Positions 1 to 10,661 of a DNA stretch of 64,000 bases are shown here, piece after piece (positions within the stretch are counted from its first letter, which is position 1; every line of letters begins with the position of its first letter). This DNA is from Terana coerulea (lineage: Eukaryota; Basidiomycota; Agaricomycetes; Polyporales; Phanerochaetaceae). The stretch is from the NCBI GenBank assembly GCA_024811115.1, contig JAKOGH010000160.1, positions 1-64,000 on the forward strand, read 5' to 3'. The notes below the pieces were generated by a model. It saw only the letters and a list, made by a program, of their open reading frames with translations, made no database searches and had not been told where the DNA came from. The translations under genes and the position numbers were made by a program.

Positions 1-2099
1 CCCTACAGTCACGGACAACTTCATACTCAATCTCCTTCCAGCCTTTCATACTCTTCTCAACGAGGACCTGCGGGCTGGTCGCAAACGCCTTACTGCAAAG
101 CGCCTTGAGTTGCTCGTCTGTCTGCGCAAATCGGGCAAAGTCCCCGAGCGCGTACGCAGCGCGAACGATGACAGGGTAGCCGATAGCGTTCGCAGCCGCG
201 ACCGCCTCCTCCTGAGTCGTAGCAGTGCTCGACTCCGCGCACTTCTCGCCGATCTGTGCCATCGCGCCCGCGAACAGCTCGCGGTCCTCCGTCGTAATAA
301 CGGTCTGGATTGGTGTCCCGAGGACCTTGCATCCGAGGCTCTCGAACTCGTCCTTGAGCTTGATGCCGACGTTGAGCGCCGTCTGCCCGCCAAACGTGAC
401 GTAGATCCCGTCCGGCTTCTCGTACTGGATGATCTTCCGCACGGACTCCGGCGTAACGGGCAAAAGTAGACTTTGTCCGCGAGGCCCTTCGACGTCGCGA
501 TCGTCGCGATGTTCGGGTTGACGAGGATGGTGTAGATGCCCTCCCCTTCAGCGCCTTGATCGCCTGCGAGCCAGAGTAGTCAAACTCGCCGGCCTGGCCG
601 ATAGACAAGCCTCCGGAACCAAGAATAAGGACCTTCTCGACGTTGACGCGCGGAGTGCGTTTCTCGTTATCTTCCTTTTTGCCACCGGGCATAGTAATAG
701 GGACGAGTGTGTTCGTGTTCGCGCAGTCGACGATGTTCTGGATGAAGACGTCGAAGAGAAACTCCGTGTCACGAGGTCCGGGAGTCGACTCGGGATGGAA
801 CTGAACGGAGAAGAAGGGCTTGTCCACGCAGTAGATACCTTCGTTGGACTCGTCGTTCGCGTTATGGAAAAGCTCCTTCCAGCCCTCTGGCAACGTCGCA
901 GTGTCGACCTGATAACCGTGGTTCTGCGAGGTGATGTAGCAGCGGCCGCTGAGCGCGTCCGTGCAAGGAATGTTGTGACCACGGTTACCATACTTCATCT
1001 TGGAAGTAGAAGCTCCTGCCGCGAGAGCCAGAAGCTGGTGTCCGAGACAGATACCGAAAATCGGGCGGTCGGCCTTTTGCATCGCCATCGCCAGCCGGTC
1101 AATGGTGGATTTGACGAAGGTCGGGTCACCAGGACCGTTAGAGATAAACAGTCCATCGAAGGGCTCCTCCTCGGGTGAGAGGTAGTCGTAATCCCAGGGT
1201 ACGACCTTCAGCTCAATGCCACGGTGTGTGAAACAGCGGATTTGGTTGTACTTCATACCGACGTCCACCGCGAGGACGCGGAAGGGACGCTTCCCGGACG
1301 GATGTATGCGCGGCTCTGTTACGGGCGTGTACACGTGCAACCGGCGTCGAGACTACCGCGACCAGGTTTTGTGTTCGGGTCACTGAAGGGAATGTCAATG
1401 TAGTCGTCCCGCCATGAGCCAGAGCTTGGCGGCGAGGGCGCCCGCGAGCCAGCCGAGCTGAGAGCCTTCGAGCGTCCTGCAGGTGCGTCCGGGTGCCGTG
1501 CGAGGACCTTCGCAAGCATGGATCCCTTCTCGCGGATCTTTTTCGTGAGCGCACGTGTCCACGCCGTAGATAGCGGGCACGCCGCTCTCCTTCAGCCACT
1601 GGCCGAGCGACGAGCCCGCGAGGAAGTGGCTGTAGTCTTCAGTGTAGTACCCCACCACGACCGCGGCGACGTGAATCCGGGACGACTCGAAGTCGTGTGG
1701 GATTTGCTCGGATCCTCTGTCGCTGGACGCTTCGGCACACCGTAGTTCCCGATGAGCGGGTACGTAAGGATCAAGATTTGTCCTTCATACGATGGGTCCG
1801 TTAATGACTCGGGTAGCCGACCATACCTGTGCGAAGGGTGAATTCAATTTTTAGCAGTAAGTCGAGTGTGGTACACCAGTCTGGAAGACACATTCGCCCG
1901 AGATGCTCTTTCCCTCCGCACCGAAGCTAATTCCGCGGAAAGCTGTCCCATCTGCAAGCTCGAGAACTGCGTCAGTAGACTCCCTGTCGTTCTGTGCGGG
2001 CTGAGCAGTGACGGGTGGTGCAGGCGAGCCGTTTGGGATCCCACTCGCCAGCCTGGACAGTGGAGGACGCACGACGTCGAGTTTTAAAGGAGATGCCAT
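1..2099 (-). CDS. URA2: URA2-type glutamine amidotransferase/carbamoyl-phosphate synthase, 5' part
   Basis: This encodes the start of the multifunctional enzyme that makes carbamoyl phosphate from glutamine, bicarbonate and ATP for pyrimidine synthesis. The start is the ATG at 2099-2097. Exon 1 (about 74 residues) ends in ..GECVFQTG, and a 50-nt intron lies at 1827-1876. The small-subunit fold follows, then the class I glutaminase with the nucleophile motif GICLGHQ (about 1060-1040) and the catalytic HPE in VQFHPE (about 800). The synthetase opens with [18 protein letters not shown] near 620-570. It then reads on to [18 protein letters not shown] at the left edge, where the gene leaves the window. 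The family protein is about 2,200 residues, so only about a quarter is present. Several single-base deletions break the frame (near 1808, 1700, 1590-1490, 550 and 470), mostly in short homopolymers. I read these as sequence errors in a functional gene. An arginine-specific paralogue (CPA1/CPA2) is excluded because glutaminase and synthetase are fused. Confidence 0.9.
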
Positions 2100-2815
2100 G
2101 GTGATTTTGGTGATTTGAATGAAATGAGCGAAATTTGGCCTCTTCCTCTCGCTCGCGCCAGCAGATTCAGTGAAGAGAGGAGAGAGAAAAAAGAAAGAAA
2201 AATGCTAGCGTGCATGAATTATAGCTAGACGCTTGATGGTCGATCAAAGTTGATGGTATCATTTATTTAATGCCCATTAAGCAGGCGACGTCATAACCGC
2301 CGGCGGTACTTAATACTAACTTCTGGTAGTCCCGGACAATGCTATGTACTGCATACTGCTTTCAACTTAACTATTGTTTAGTTCGACCCGCAGGTAGTTT
2401 TAGCAGCACTAATAAAATGTACAGCCTACGTTTGATAGCGCATTCCTATGCTATGTTGTGCTCTCAGGCTCCTAAGTTGCGCGAGTTCCTTTGCCGCCGC
2501 AGATACAGATTCCCGGGTGTGGCCTGCAGTGACTACACTCTTCGGCAGGCCATGGCCACTTCGCTGCACTTGGAAGACTCAGCTGTACAAGCAACAGTCT
2601 ATATGCGCGCAGAAAAGGCATCGAAATGTTACACAAATACCCTTACGTACGCTTGCCATCTTTGCGAGTGTACTGACTCACAGCTCTTGATCTCATTTCC
2701 CCACGCTTCGCGCCCTCAGATCGTATATCAACCTTGATCTTTATCTACCATCGATCAGTCCGGCTCATTTTGCGCAGGCTTGAGCTTGACCCAATGCGTC
2801 CCAGATTACGATGGC
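2100..2815. other. Intergenic region upstream of URA2
   Basis: This is the presumed URA2 promoter, with purine-rich sequence at 2172-2200. A 132-codon plus-strand open frame at 2339-2737 has no recognisable domain or coding character. I see no supportable gene. Confidence 0.5.
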
Positions 2816-2820
2816 TATAG
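2816..2820. repeat. Target site duplication TATAG, left
   Basis: TATAG directly precedes the left LTR and is repeated at 10657-10661 directly after the right LTR. This is the 5-bp duplication expected for Ty3/gypsy integration. Confidence 0.9.
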
Positions 2821-3183
2821 TGTTAAGACCAAGGTCGTTGCGCAATGAGCTGGGGCTCAATGCGACTCTGAGGGCTATTACGGAGGTTTCCCTCTAGCAC
2901 GCAGAGACTGACCAGAGATATCGATGTTAATAAACAAAGAGATCGCAGTTAAGGCTATGAGGCCTTGACTGGTCGATCTTTATACTACTGTACAAGATGG
3001 TGGCGTGGGAAGCATACTACGTGTCCGGAGGTACTAGTGTTGAGACTAGTAGATGAGTCTGGGCAGGGCGTAGGGTACGCTACGCTAGCTGAGTCATAGG
3101 GCATAGGGCGAGGTGAGTCGTGAGTCGCGAACCGAGCCGATTTGCTAATCGTTCGAATAAAAGAAATAACTCTGTCCGTAACA
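2821..3183 (-). repeat. 3' LTR (relative to element coding strand)
   Basis: This 363-bp direct repeat matches 10292-10656. It begins TGTTAAGACC and ends GTCCGTAACA. Compared with the other LTR it lacks single bases at several short runs (for example ACCAAGG against ACCAAAGG) and carries 4 extra bases near 3028. Confidence 0.95.
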
Positions 3184-3196
3184 TTACCCCCTATCC
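3184..3196 (-). promoter_or_regulatory. Polypurine tract next to the 3' LTR
   Basis: On the coding strand the bases just before the LTR read GGATAGGGGGTAA. This is a purine run in the position where plus-strand DNA priming begins in LTR elements. Confidence 0.7.
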
Positions 3197-4916
3197 AGTC
3201 TGAAAGTCCCCGACTTTCTTCAACCATAGTACCTTTTGGTCGTAGGTCGGGTCTTCGATCTCGTACTCGGGAGTAGGGACGCGGTCGAGTCGTGTATTGA
3301 GTGGGGCAATCTTTTGCGTAGTGACCGGGCTTGTATTGGTGGCATTTCCAGCAACGATATTGGTTGCACCATGCGCCCCAGTGTCCTGTTCTCCACAAAT
3401 CATGCATGCGTCGTTGGGTTTGGGTCGGTGGGAGTAGGGTGAGAATCGTGTGTTCGGCGGCGGTGTGGTGTCGAGGAATGATTGGCGAGGTGGATGGCGA
3501 GCCTACCAGTGTGGTTGCCGATGTAGAACCCGACCCCATGCGGTTGACTTTGTAACGCATGTCGCTTGCCGCGAGAGTAAGGGGCGGTCCGTTCGATTGG
3601 CCTTGAAACGCATGTCCTTTCCTCCTCCTTTGCACTCCCTGGTATGCCGTGGTGGTATGACGGGGGTGGATGTCGGTCGAGGATGAGTGACGGGTGAGCA
3701 GGTCGAGGTGCGATGGGAGGAACGTTGGCTTGATCGTCAAGCTTGGATCCGGAGGTGTCGGTGTCGGTGGATTTGGTGGGTGCAGCCGGTGAGGAACGGG
3801 TTGTCCGAGGACTTTCATGAGCTCATGAAAGCTTTGATGACCTCCGGGTGAACGTCTTGGTCATCGGACGGTTCGCGTCATCGGCTGTTTCGCCTGCCCT
3901 TCCTTCTGCCGCCTTCCTTCTCGCGTTTGCGGCAGCCTGTTGCTGTGCGGGGTTAGCGCGCCCATGCTCGCTGGAAGTCGTTGTCGCTCGTCGCTGTCCG
4001 TTTCCACAGTAGCAGCCATAGATTTGGAGCATCTGTCGGCCATTTGCCGTGTTCTCGGAGGATCGACGACGATGGGTTCAGCCACTGTCGTAGCGCGCGT
4101 CGGAGGGGATCGGTATGGGTGCGTTGGATGTGTCGGACGGTGTCCGACCAATGTAGCTCGTGCCAAGCGGCCAATTCCGACTGAGGGGATAGGAGGCGAC
4201 GGTGACGACCAGATAGAGGGTGTGTGCGCGGGCGGTGGTGTAACGTAAGGAGTGGAGATGCAGAGGCCGCGGGAGAGTGAGGAACATACGGCTGCTCGTC
4301 GACTCCGGTTGCGCGACTTGGTCGTGGATACGCGTAGCCGAACTTTCGTATGGTATGGGCTGGCGTATAGCGCGATGAATGAACTGGACACAAGTCTGGA
4401 TTCCGCCCACACGTAGTAGGGATTCCAGGTTTGGTCGTAACCGACGCGTGGTGTTCGAGGCATCGCTTCGCCTGGTGCCGAGCTCCTTCCAGTTGCTCGA
4501 CCATTTTTGGAAGTGATCCAGATGGCGTGCTTCGGCTCTGGCGTGGATAAGGATACGACGAGGAGTAAAATCGGAGAAGAGCTCATCTCCGTGCGGGGAC
4601 GGGTTCGCGAACGCACTCGAGGAGGGCCTCGATGAGTCGTTGCTTGCGTCGTTTGGCCTCGTCTCCTTGGACGTAGTCGGCGACGACTGTCCTCGCTGAA
4701 GCCTGAGAATATTCCGTCGATATGAGTATCGTATCTATAATATTCGAGTAGAGACTGAATGAGGTTTCGGTTCCTCGCGTTCGACAAGGACGGGTCCGGA
4801 GACTTCTGAGATAAGGGGAGGGTGAAGTCCTTGGTAGAATTGGCGGTGCCAATCCAGCGGTTGACGGTGTTAGCGATGGGTTGAAGTGTAGCATTGCGAG
4901 TGGGGGCTGATGACAT
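3184..4916 (-). pseudogene. Extra 3' open frame of the retrotransposon with paired CCHC knuckles
   Basis: About 1.7 kb lies between the chromodomain and the 3' LTR, too long for an ordinary chromovirus tail. It opens with an ATG at 4916 (MSSAPTRNATLQPIANTVNR..). A lysine/arginine- and glutamate-rich stretch follows near 4700-4580 (..QGDEAKRRKQRLIEAL..), then low-complexity proline/threonine-rich sequence. Near 3400-3320 there are two zinc knuckles: a canonical CX2CX4HX4C that spans a one-base shift (CMICGEQ / GHWGAWC), and CWKCHQYKPGHYAKDC (CX2CX6HX4C). It ends in ..QKVLWLKKVGDFQTG. At least three frame changes interrupt it. The knuckles suggest nucleic-acid binding, perhaps a second Gag-like protein. 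I do not recognise the family. Confidence 0.55.
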
Positions 4917-4984
4917 GTTCTTGAGTGCAGGTTGGTTTAGAGGAGTGTTGAGAGGATGAAGATGGTGGCCCGAAGTGCTGAGTC

Positions 4985-6440
4985 TTACTTTATACTTTCG
5001 GTGAGGACCTCTGACGCCTGCCCAAGCTCGTCCTTTGTCATCCATTGGTTTTCTTCGTCGGACTGCCCTTTCCTTGACGAGGTGCGTGTTGTTCCGCGCC
5101 TTCGATGATTCAGGATGGCTTCGACTTCGTACATCTCCTGACCGTCCGAGATCTGGCGGTGGGATTTCGAAGTTAGGTCCATGCTGCTCTGTCTCCTGAT
5201 AAGGGGTCGGCAGGGATGCGTGGAAGGTGTCGTGACATTTCATCCCTTTTGGTAAAGGCCAGCTGATAGACCACGGGGATAGAACTTTCTTAATTTTGAA
5301 TGGTCCTTCGTTTTGGTGATAGCTTTCGGTTGGGAGTACACGTGTTCAGGTTCCTTGTATCAAGCCAGACCTTGACCTTGGGTAAAGGGTTTGAACTGAC
5401 CCGTGTCTTTCTTATCATGAATTGCACTGCCATGTCGAGGGCCGCAGCTGCTTCTTCTTTTGCTTTGCTGTGATCTTCCATCCAAATCTGGGTGGTAGGG
5501 ACGGTTGATGATTGAAATGCTGTGGGAATTGCTTTGGGATGGGATCCGTGCATGAGGAAGAAGGGGAATGTTTACGTTCGCGGAGTGTTCTCGATTGTTG
5601 TGTGCGAATTCAGCATCAGCCAGGTAGTCTACCCATTCGGTAGGGTGTGCGTGGCAGAAGATGCGAAGGTAGGTTTCGAGTTCTTGGTTAACTCGTTCTG
5701 TTTCTCCGTCTGTTTGGGGATGATAGGCGGTGGACATGCTTCTTTTGACTCCTAGGAGTCTCCAGAGTTCTTCCATGACTTTTGATGCGAATTGGGGGCC
5801 TCTGTCTGATAGGAATTTGTCGGGCATGCCAAATCGTTTGTAGACGTGTCGGTGGTAGAGTTTCGCTGTTCACCTAGCATCTATTTCCTTCGTACATGGG
5901 ATAAAAATTACCCCCTTTGTAGCATCGTGGTCGACCGCGACCATTACTGAGTCTTTTCCTTCGGCTTGGGGAGTGCCGAGATGAAGTCGCACGTTACGCG
6001 AACGGTCGTCCTATGTTCTGGTTTCAATGGAGTTAACGGTGGAATGCGTGGGGTGTGTGTTGACTTTCGTTTGTTGACAAGAGCGCATCCTTTTACGAAT
6101 TGTCCTACAAATGCTGCCATTCCTGGCCAGAGTAGTAATCTCGACGTAGGAGTTCCAGTGTTTTGTACTTTCCGGGTGTCCTGATGACTGGGCTTCGTGG
6201 TATAGGTCTGTGATGTCGGTTGGTAGGTCTTTGTTACTTGGTACGTAGCATTTGCCGTTGAACATGAGTAGTCCGTTTTGCATGGTCCAGTCTGTTTTGT
6301 TTGTGCGCCTAGGGTTTCCTGTCTTCCTTCGGCTACTTATAAGCTTTGAGCCCGTATTCATGCGTCTCCTAGGGCTATACGAATTCGATCTCCCATGACG
6401 TAGTCTGTGGTGATTGTGCTTGGGATGTCCTGGGACCACT
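4985..6440 (-). pseudogene. Retrotransposon integrase and chromodomain (Pol C-terminal part)
   Basis: The integrase inserts element cDNA into the genome. The N-terminal zinc-binding region is seen around 6250-6080 (..DLYHEAQSSGHP..). The catalytic core lies around 5950-5550, with VDHD (first Asp), [13 protein letters not shown] (second Asp), and [18 protein letters not shown], whose glutamate completes the D,D,E triad. It continues with [11 protein letters not shown]. At 5160-4985 the C-terminus reads YEVEAILNHRRRG..DEENQWMTKDEL, a chromodomain that in this class targets insertion to modified histones. An in-frame TAG and several one-base shifts break it (near 5880, 5540 and 5110). Confidence 0.85.
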
Positions 6441-6639
6441 GGATGTTGGTGAATAAATGATCTGGGGAGTACTATCGCGTCTGCGAACAGTTCGTCTGGA
6501 AGGAGTGTTTCATCCTCGTTATACGTGATCTGAGTCGTCGAGATGTCCTGGGGCGTGATATCGTGTCGGATTGCACTAGAGTGGGACCTTTGCAGTATTC
6601 GAGTTTCATGTCAAAGTCCGACAAAACAGTTTCCATCGT

Positions 6640-8100
6640 GCTTGTCTTCGGTTTAATGCGTCCGAGCGGATGGGAAATGCGTGAGATTCTTGTGGTCTGT
6701 GAGTACTCGTACCGGATGGGGAGATCCGTGAATGTAATGTCTCCATTCTTCGAGGGCTCGTACTATTCCGAATAGTTCACGGTCGTAGATTTCGTAGTTC
6801 CGTTCTGGTTGATTAAAACTTTTTGACAGGTATGCCACTGGGTGCCAGTCTCCGTTTTCGTCCGGTTGTCGTAGTACCCCTCCTGTCGCAAATTTAGATG
6901 CGTCTGACTCGATGAGGAAGGGTTTAGACGTGTCGGGTAATATGAGGACTGGGGACGAGGTGAGCCGTTGTTTGAAGGTTTGAAGGCTTTCTGGCATTCG
7001 TTGACCAATTCCAAGCTATCCCTTTTCTAGTGAGCTCGTTTAGGGGTCGCGCGAGGTCGGAAAAGTGACTGATGAAGCGTCTGTAGAAATTTCCAAATCA
7101 GAAAGGCTACGTACTTGCTTTACCGTGGTGGGTGCCGGCCAGTCGATTATTCCCTGAATTTTCGCCTGGTCCATAAGGACTTTATTATGCCGGATGATTA
7201 CCCCTAGGAAGTCTACTTCTTCAACGTCGAATGCGCATTTCTCGAGTTTGCAATAAAGGTCGTTATCGTCTAGTTTCTTCAGTACTCGTTTGGTTCGTTC
7301 TGCGTGTTGTTCTTCATCTTCGGAGTGAAGCATCATGTCGTCCATGTAGATAGTTAACCATCCTTCATCGACTTCGTGCGGAATATGTGGTCCATCATTG
7401 CCTGGAAGGTTGCCGGGGAGTTGCACATGCCGAAAAACGTAACCATTAGTTCGAATAACCCTTGATTGGTTTTAAGCGCTCCCTTCCATTGATCACCATC
7501 CTTGATCCTGATGTTGTTGTACCCAGCTCTGAGATCGAGCTTGGTAAAAATCGTGGATCCTTGGAGTTTGTCGATGAGTTCGCCCGATGAGAGGTAGTGG
7601 ATATGTATTCTTGACTGTTCCTTCGTTAAGGTACCGGTAGTCTTGGCATGGTCTTAGTGATCCGTCTTTCTTGCCTACAAAGAAGAATGGGTGATGCCAT
7701 GGGGGATTTCGATGGTCGAATGTATCCTTTACGAAGATTTTCCTCTAGAAACTCCTTGAGTTTCTCCTGTTCCAGAGGTGACAGCGGGTATACTTTGCAA
7801 TCTTTTGGTACAAAGTCATCCTTGAGGTCGATGGCGTGGTCGTAGGGACGGGATTCTGGGAATCGTTCGGAGGCCTTTTCTCAAACAGCCAGCGTACTCT
7901 CGGTATTTTCTGGTACTTGAGTTGTCGTTTGATTATTGGCTTTCTGCGCGAATTCCATTGCCGGGTTGACTTTAGCATTGATCCTTAGTGCTCGCGTAGC
8001 TATGGGGTTTATGTCTTCAGTCCAGGTTACCGCTGTAAGTTTCTTCTCTCCTGGTAGGTAGGAGTATAGGATGTCGCCTTCCGATTCTCCAGGTGTCATG
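6640..8100 (-). pseudogene. Retrotransposon reverse transcriptase and RNase H
   Basis: RT copies element RNA into cDNA and RNase H removes the RNA strand. Landmarks on the minus strand are the [13 protein letters not shown] block near 7540-7500, the active site TIYMDDMMLHS near 7350-7325, and VDFLGVIIRHNKV near 7210. The RNase H region has [15 protein letters not shown] near 6920 and the [24 protein letters not shown] block near 6790-6730. The order and motifs are standard for Ty3/gypsy. The frame is broken at about 7860, 7640, 7440, 7100 and 7010, mostly by single bases. Confidence 0.9.
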
Positions 8101-8205
8101 AGGTCAACTGCTCGTAATTGGGCGAAGTTAATCGTTAGTTCGTCGGCTGGTCGTAAGATTTCAGGGTCTTCTGACGACAGTTTGTTAATCCTTCGGTCGT
8201 CCTCG

Positions 8206-8680
8206 TCAGGTAGTACTTACTGAGACTCGTTTTCCAAATTGGAGTCGTCCATCCTTCCAGTTGATGGCCGGGTTTCTATCCTTGAGCCAAGTGATGCCAA
8301 GGATGACTTCTTCTCTGCCTAAGTTCGTGACGAGGAAGTTTGTTCGAATGGTGCGGCCTCCGACCGTCATAGGTATTTCTACCTGCGTGTGTGATGCGTC
8401 ATGACGGTTTGGAGTGCCATCGACGTTAAACACCGCAATGGTTCGCTCGAGTTTTGTGACTTGAGCTTGAGTTTCTTCGCCATTTTCTCAGATATGAATG
8501 TTCCTCCTGCTCCCGCAGTCTACGAGGGCGGGTGTTTCGACGATTCTCTCTCCTTTCAGCGTTATAGGGATGCGCATAGACATTGCATTCATTTCCGCTA
8601 TAAGTACAGAGTAGGTGGAGATGCGAACAGGAGCTGACGTCGAGGCAGGCTCCTTTAGGAAAAATCCTTTCCAAGCCCTT
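8206..8680 (-). pseudogene. Retrotransposon aspartic protease
   Basis: A pepsin-type retroviral-like protease that would cut the polyprotein. The catalytic region near 8530-8500 reads LVDCG and then, after an apparent one-base insertion, AGGTFIS. This corresponds to the family D-S/T-G-A motif with Cys in place of Ser/Thr. Downstream, TNFLVTNLGREEVILGITWL (8330-8270) matches the usual flap/second-half region ending in ILGxxWL. Confidence 0.7.
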
Positions 8681-8779
8681 TGGCGAGGTTCTTGCGCTGC
8701 TTCTTGGAAAGCGAGCTGATGAGGTTGCGAATGACCATTTCTTCGTCCTCGTCTTCTTCGTCAGAGTCCTCGGACTCCT

Positions 8780-9850
8780 ACGTCGCTAGAGTCGTTGTTC
8801 GTGACAACGGTGGCCCGACGCACCGTGGTCGCGCGGCTTCGGCTTCTTTCCATTGTCTTGGTCGGAGGGTTTCTTCCTTTTGGTTGGGCAATCCTTAGCA
8901 AGATGCCCCTTACCTCCACAGTTGTAGCATAGGCCCTTCTTCCTGGCCTCCTGCCTTTCCTCTTTAGTTCTAATCGCATCTACGTCCATCGCGTTTTCGT
9001 CACTATCTTCGGTTTGTGCGATCGGTGACGCTTGTCGTCTTCGTCGTCATCGTCTTCGATGAATTTAATCACCGAAGTCGTACCAGGGCTGATGGCGTGG
9101 TTGGTTTACAGCTGAGCTGAGGCGGATCTGGTTCTTCATGTCGACGGGGATGCATTTCTTGAAGCTCCGAATGAGCTGGGGCGTCGGTGTCGCTGCCTTT
9201 GAGCTGTAACGCGAGGTGTCTGAACTTGATCACTGTTTCCCTGACAGTGTCTTTCTTGTCTCGTTCGGATCTGTTTTTAAGGCGTTCGATTTTCCTTAAA
9301 GCGTTCGAGATATCGTCGCGTTGAACGAAGATCTTGTCGAAATCGTCCCAAAATTCGGCGAGAGTGCCGGGATATCCTTTATCTCCGTATTCGTCGAGTT
9401 TCAGATCTGCCCAGGATTTGGCTGATCCTTTCGTCATATAGGAGAGGGCGAAGATGATTCTTTCCCTTTAGGGAGAGCGAAGTCGGTGGGGTATGCTTCA
9501 AAATAAAGGTGACAACCTCTTTTGAATTCCTTGACGTGTTTTTCTGAGCCGTCAAACTCATCTGGGGTCCTCAGTTTAGTTGCTTTCGAGGATTTCTTCG
9601 GGGTTGCTCCTGTTGAGGTTGAATTTGCCGTGATTGCAGCCTTGATTTCCTGTATCCCTTGATCTACATCCTTAAACTTCTGGGCCATCCTTGTTTCCAT
9701 TGTCTGTGCCATTCCCTGTTTCTTCACTATTTCCGTTCGATATTTCCTGGCTTTCTGCTCCGGTGGGATCCCGAGTCAGAGTGTAGAATTCGATTTGTTT
9801 GTCTAGACACTCGAGGAAATGTTCGAAAGTTACTTCAACTTGATTGATGA
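8780..9850 (-). pseudogene. Retrotransposon Gag with CCHC zinc knuckle
   Basis: This is the structural capsid protein. A start near 9727 (MKKQGMAQTMETRMAQ..) or an upstream one is possible, since the frame is open further 5' (..EVTFEHFLECLDKQIEFY..). The retrotransposon-gag core lies at 9430-9200 (SWADLKLDEYGDKGYPGTL, FWDDFDKIF, FRHLALQLKG). It ends in the knuckle CYNCGGKGHLAKDC at 8925-8885 (CX2CX4HX4C), followed by a basic/acidic tail. Frameshifts lie near 9440 and 9100. Confidence 0.85.
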
Positions 9851-10291
9851 AGACGGTGAAGGGTTACGTCGGTTTGGTTGACGATGAAATTGGGGTTGAC
9901 GGGATCTGGGGGATTGGAATCGGATGTGGAGGATGAGATGGTTCGTGGGGTCTGGTGTTGGCCTCTGGTACACGATTCGTAACCTTCGGTGGGTTGGATC
10001 GTTTTCTTGTCTGGTGTGTTTCCGGTTCTTTGCAGGGGTTTTCGTCGCAGAATCGTAGGATTCCTGTGTCGGTTGCAAAGTTAACGTCTGTTCCTGATTT
10101 CAGGTGAAATCGGTGTGTACGGAGCGTACACACAGTTCCGTTGGCGTCTGCCGTGGTGGTTCGGTGAGCCCTTGTCCTTGTTACAGGACCAGGGTTGGAG
10201 TTTCGGGATAACTAGTTAAGTAGTCGGCCGTTCGGTGGGTTCTGGGTGACTTAGACTCAAAAGAGTCGGTCGGTTCGAAACTGCGATCTAA

Positions 10292-10656
10292 TGTTAAGAC
10301 CAAAGGTCGTTGCGCCAATGAGCTTGGGGCTCAATGCGACTCTGAGAGCTATTACGGAGGTTTCCCTCTAGCACGCAGAGACTGACCAGAGATATCGATG
10401 TTTAATAAACAAAGAGATCGCAGTTAAGGCTATGAGGCCTTGACTGGTCGATCTTTATACTACTGTACAAGATGGTGGCGTGGGAAGCATACTACGTATC
10501 CGTACTAGTGTTGAGACTAGTAGATGAGTCTGGGCAGGGCGTAGGGTACGCTCACGCTAGCTGAGTCATAGGGCACAGGGCGAGGTGAGTCATGAGTCGC
10601 GAGCCGAGCCGATGTTACTAATTGTTCGAATAAAAGAAATAACTCTGTCCGTAACA
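10292..10656 (-). repeat. 5' LTR (relative to element coding strand)
   Basis: This 365-bp partner of 2821-3183 would drive transcription leftwards. No standard tRNA-complementary TGG primer site follows it on the coding strand. The bases just inside read TTAGATCGCAGTTTCGAACC, so the priming mechanism is unclear. Confidence 0.95.
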
Positions 10657-10661
10657 TATAG
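10657..10661. repeat. Target site duplication TATAG, right
   Basis: Matches 2816-2820. Confidence 0.9.

Larger units (their letters stand above)
2821..10656 (-). mobile_element. Ty3/gypsy chromovirus-type LTR retrotransposon, full length
   Basis: This is a 7.8-kb element with two LTRs of about 364 bp starting TGTTAAGACC and ending GTAACA (as TG..CA), flanked by TATAG duplications. Coding is on the minus strand in the order Gag with CCHC knuckle, protease, reverse transcriptase (YMDD), RNase H, integrase, chromodomain, then an extra 3' frame. RT before integrase together with the chromodomain places it with the chromoviruses. A polypurine tract abuts the 3' LTR. The two LTRs differ by roughly seven substitutions, mostly transitions, plus several single-base gaps and one 4-bp gap, so it is a fairly recent insertion. 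All reading frames are interrupted by small indels, so it is either non-functional or the sequence has errors. It sits in the intergenic space beside URA2. Confidence 0.95.

Noticed and set aside
2339..2737. 132-codon plus-strand frame upstream of URA2
   Set aside because: No domain, no splice context and composition typical of chance; it lies in promoter DNA.
10262..10291. Possible tRNA primer-binding site inside the 5' LTR
   Set aside because: The sequence after the LTR does not begin TGG and matches no tRNA 3' end that I recognise.
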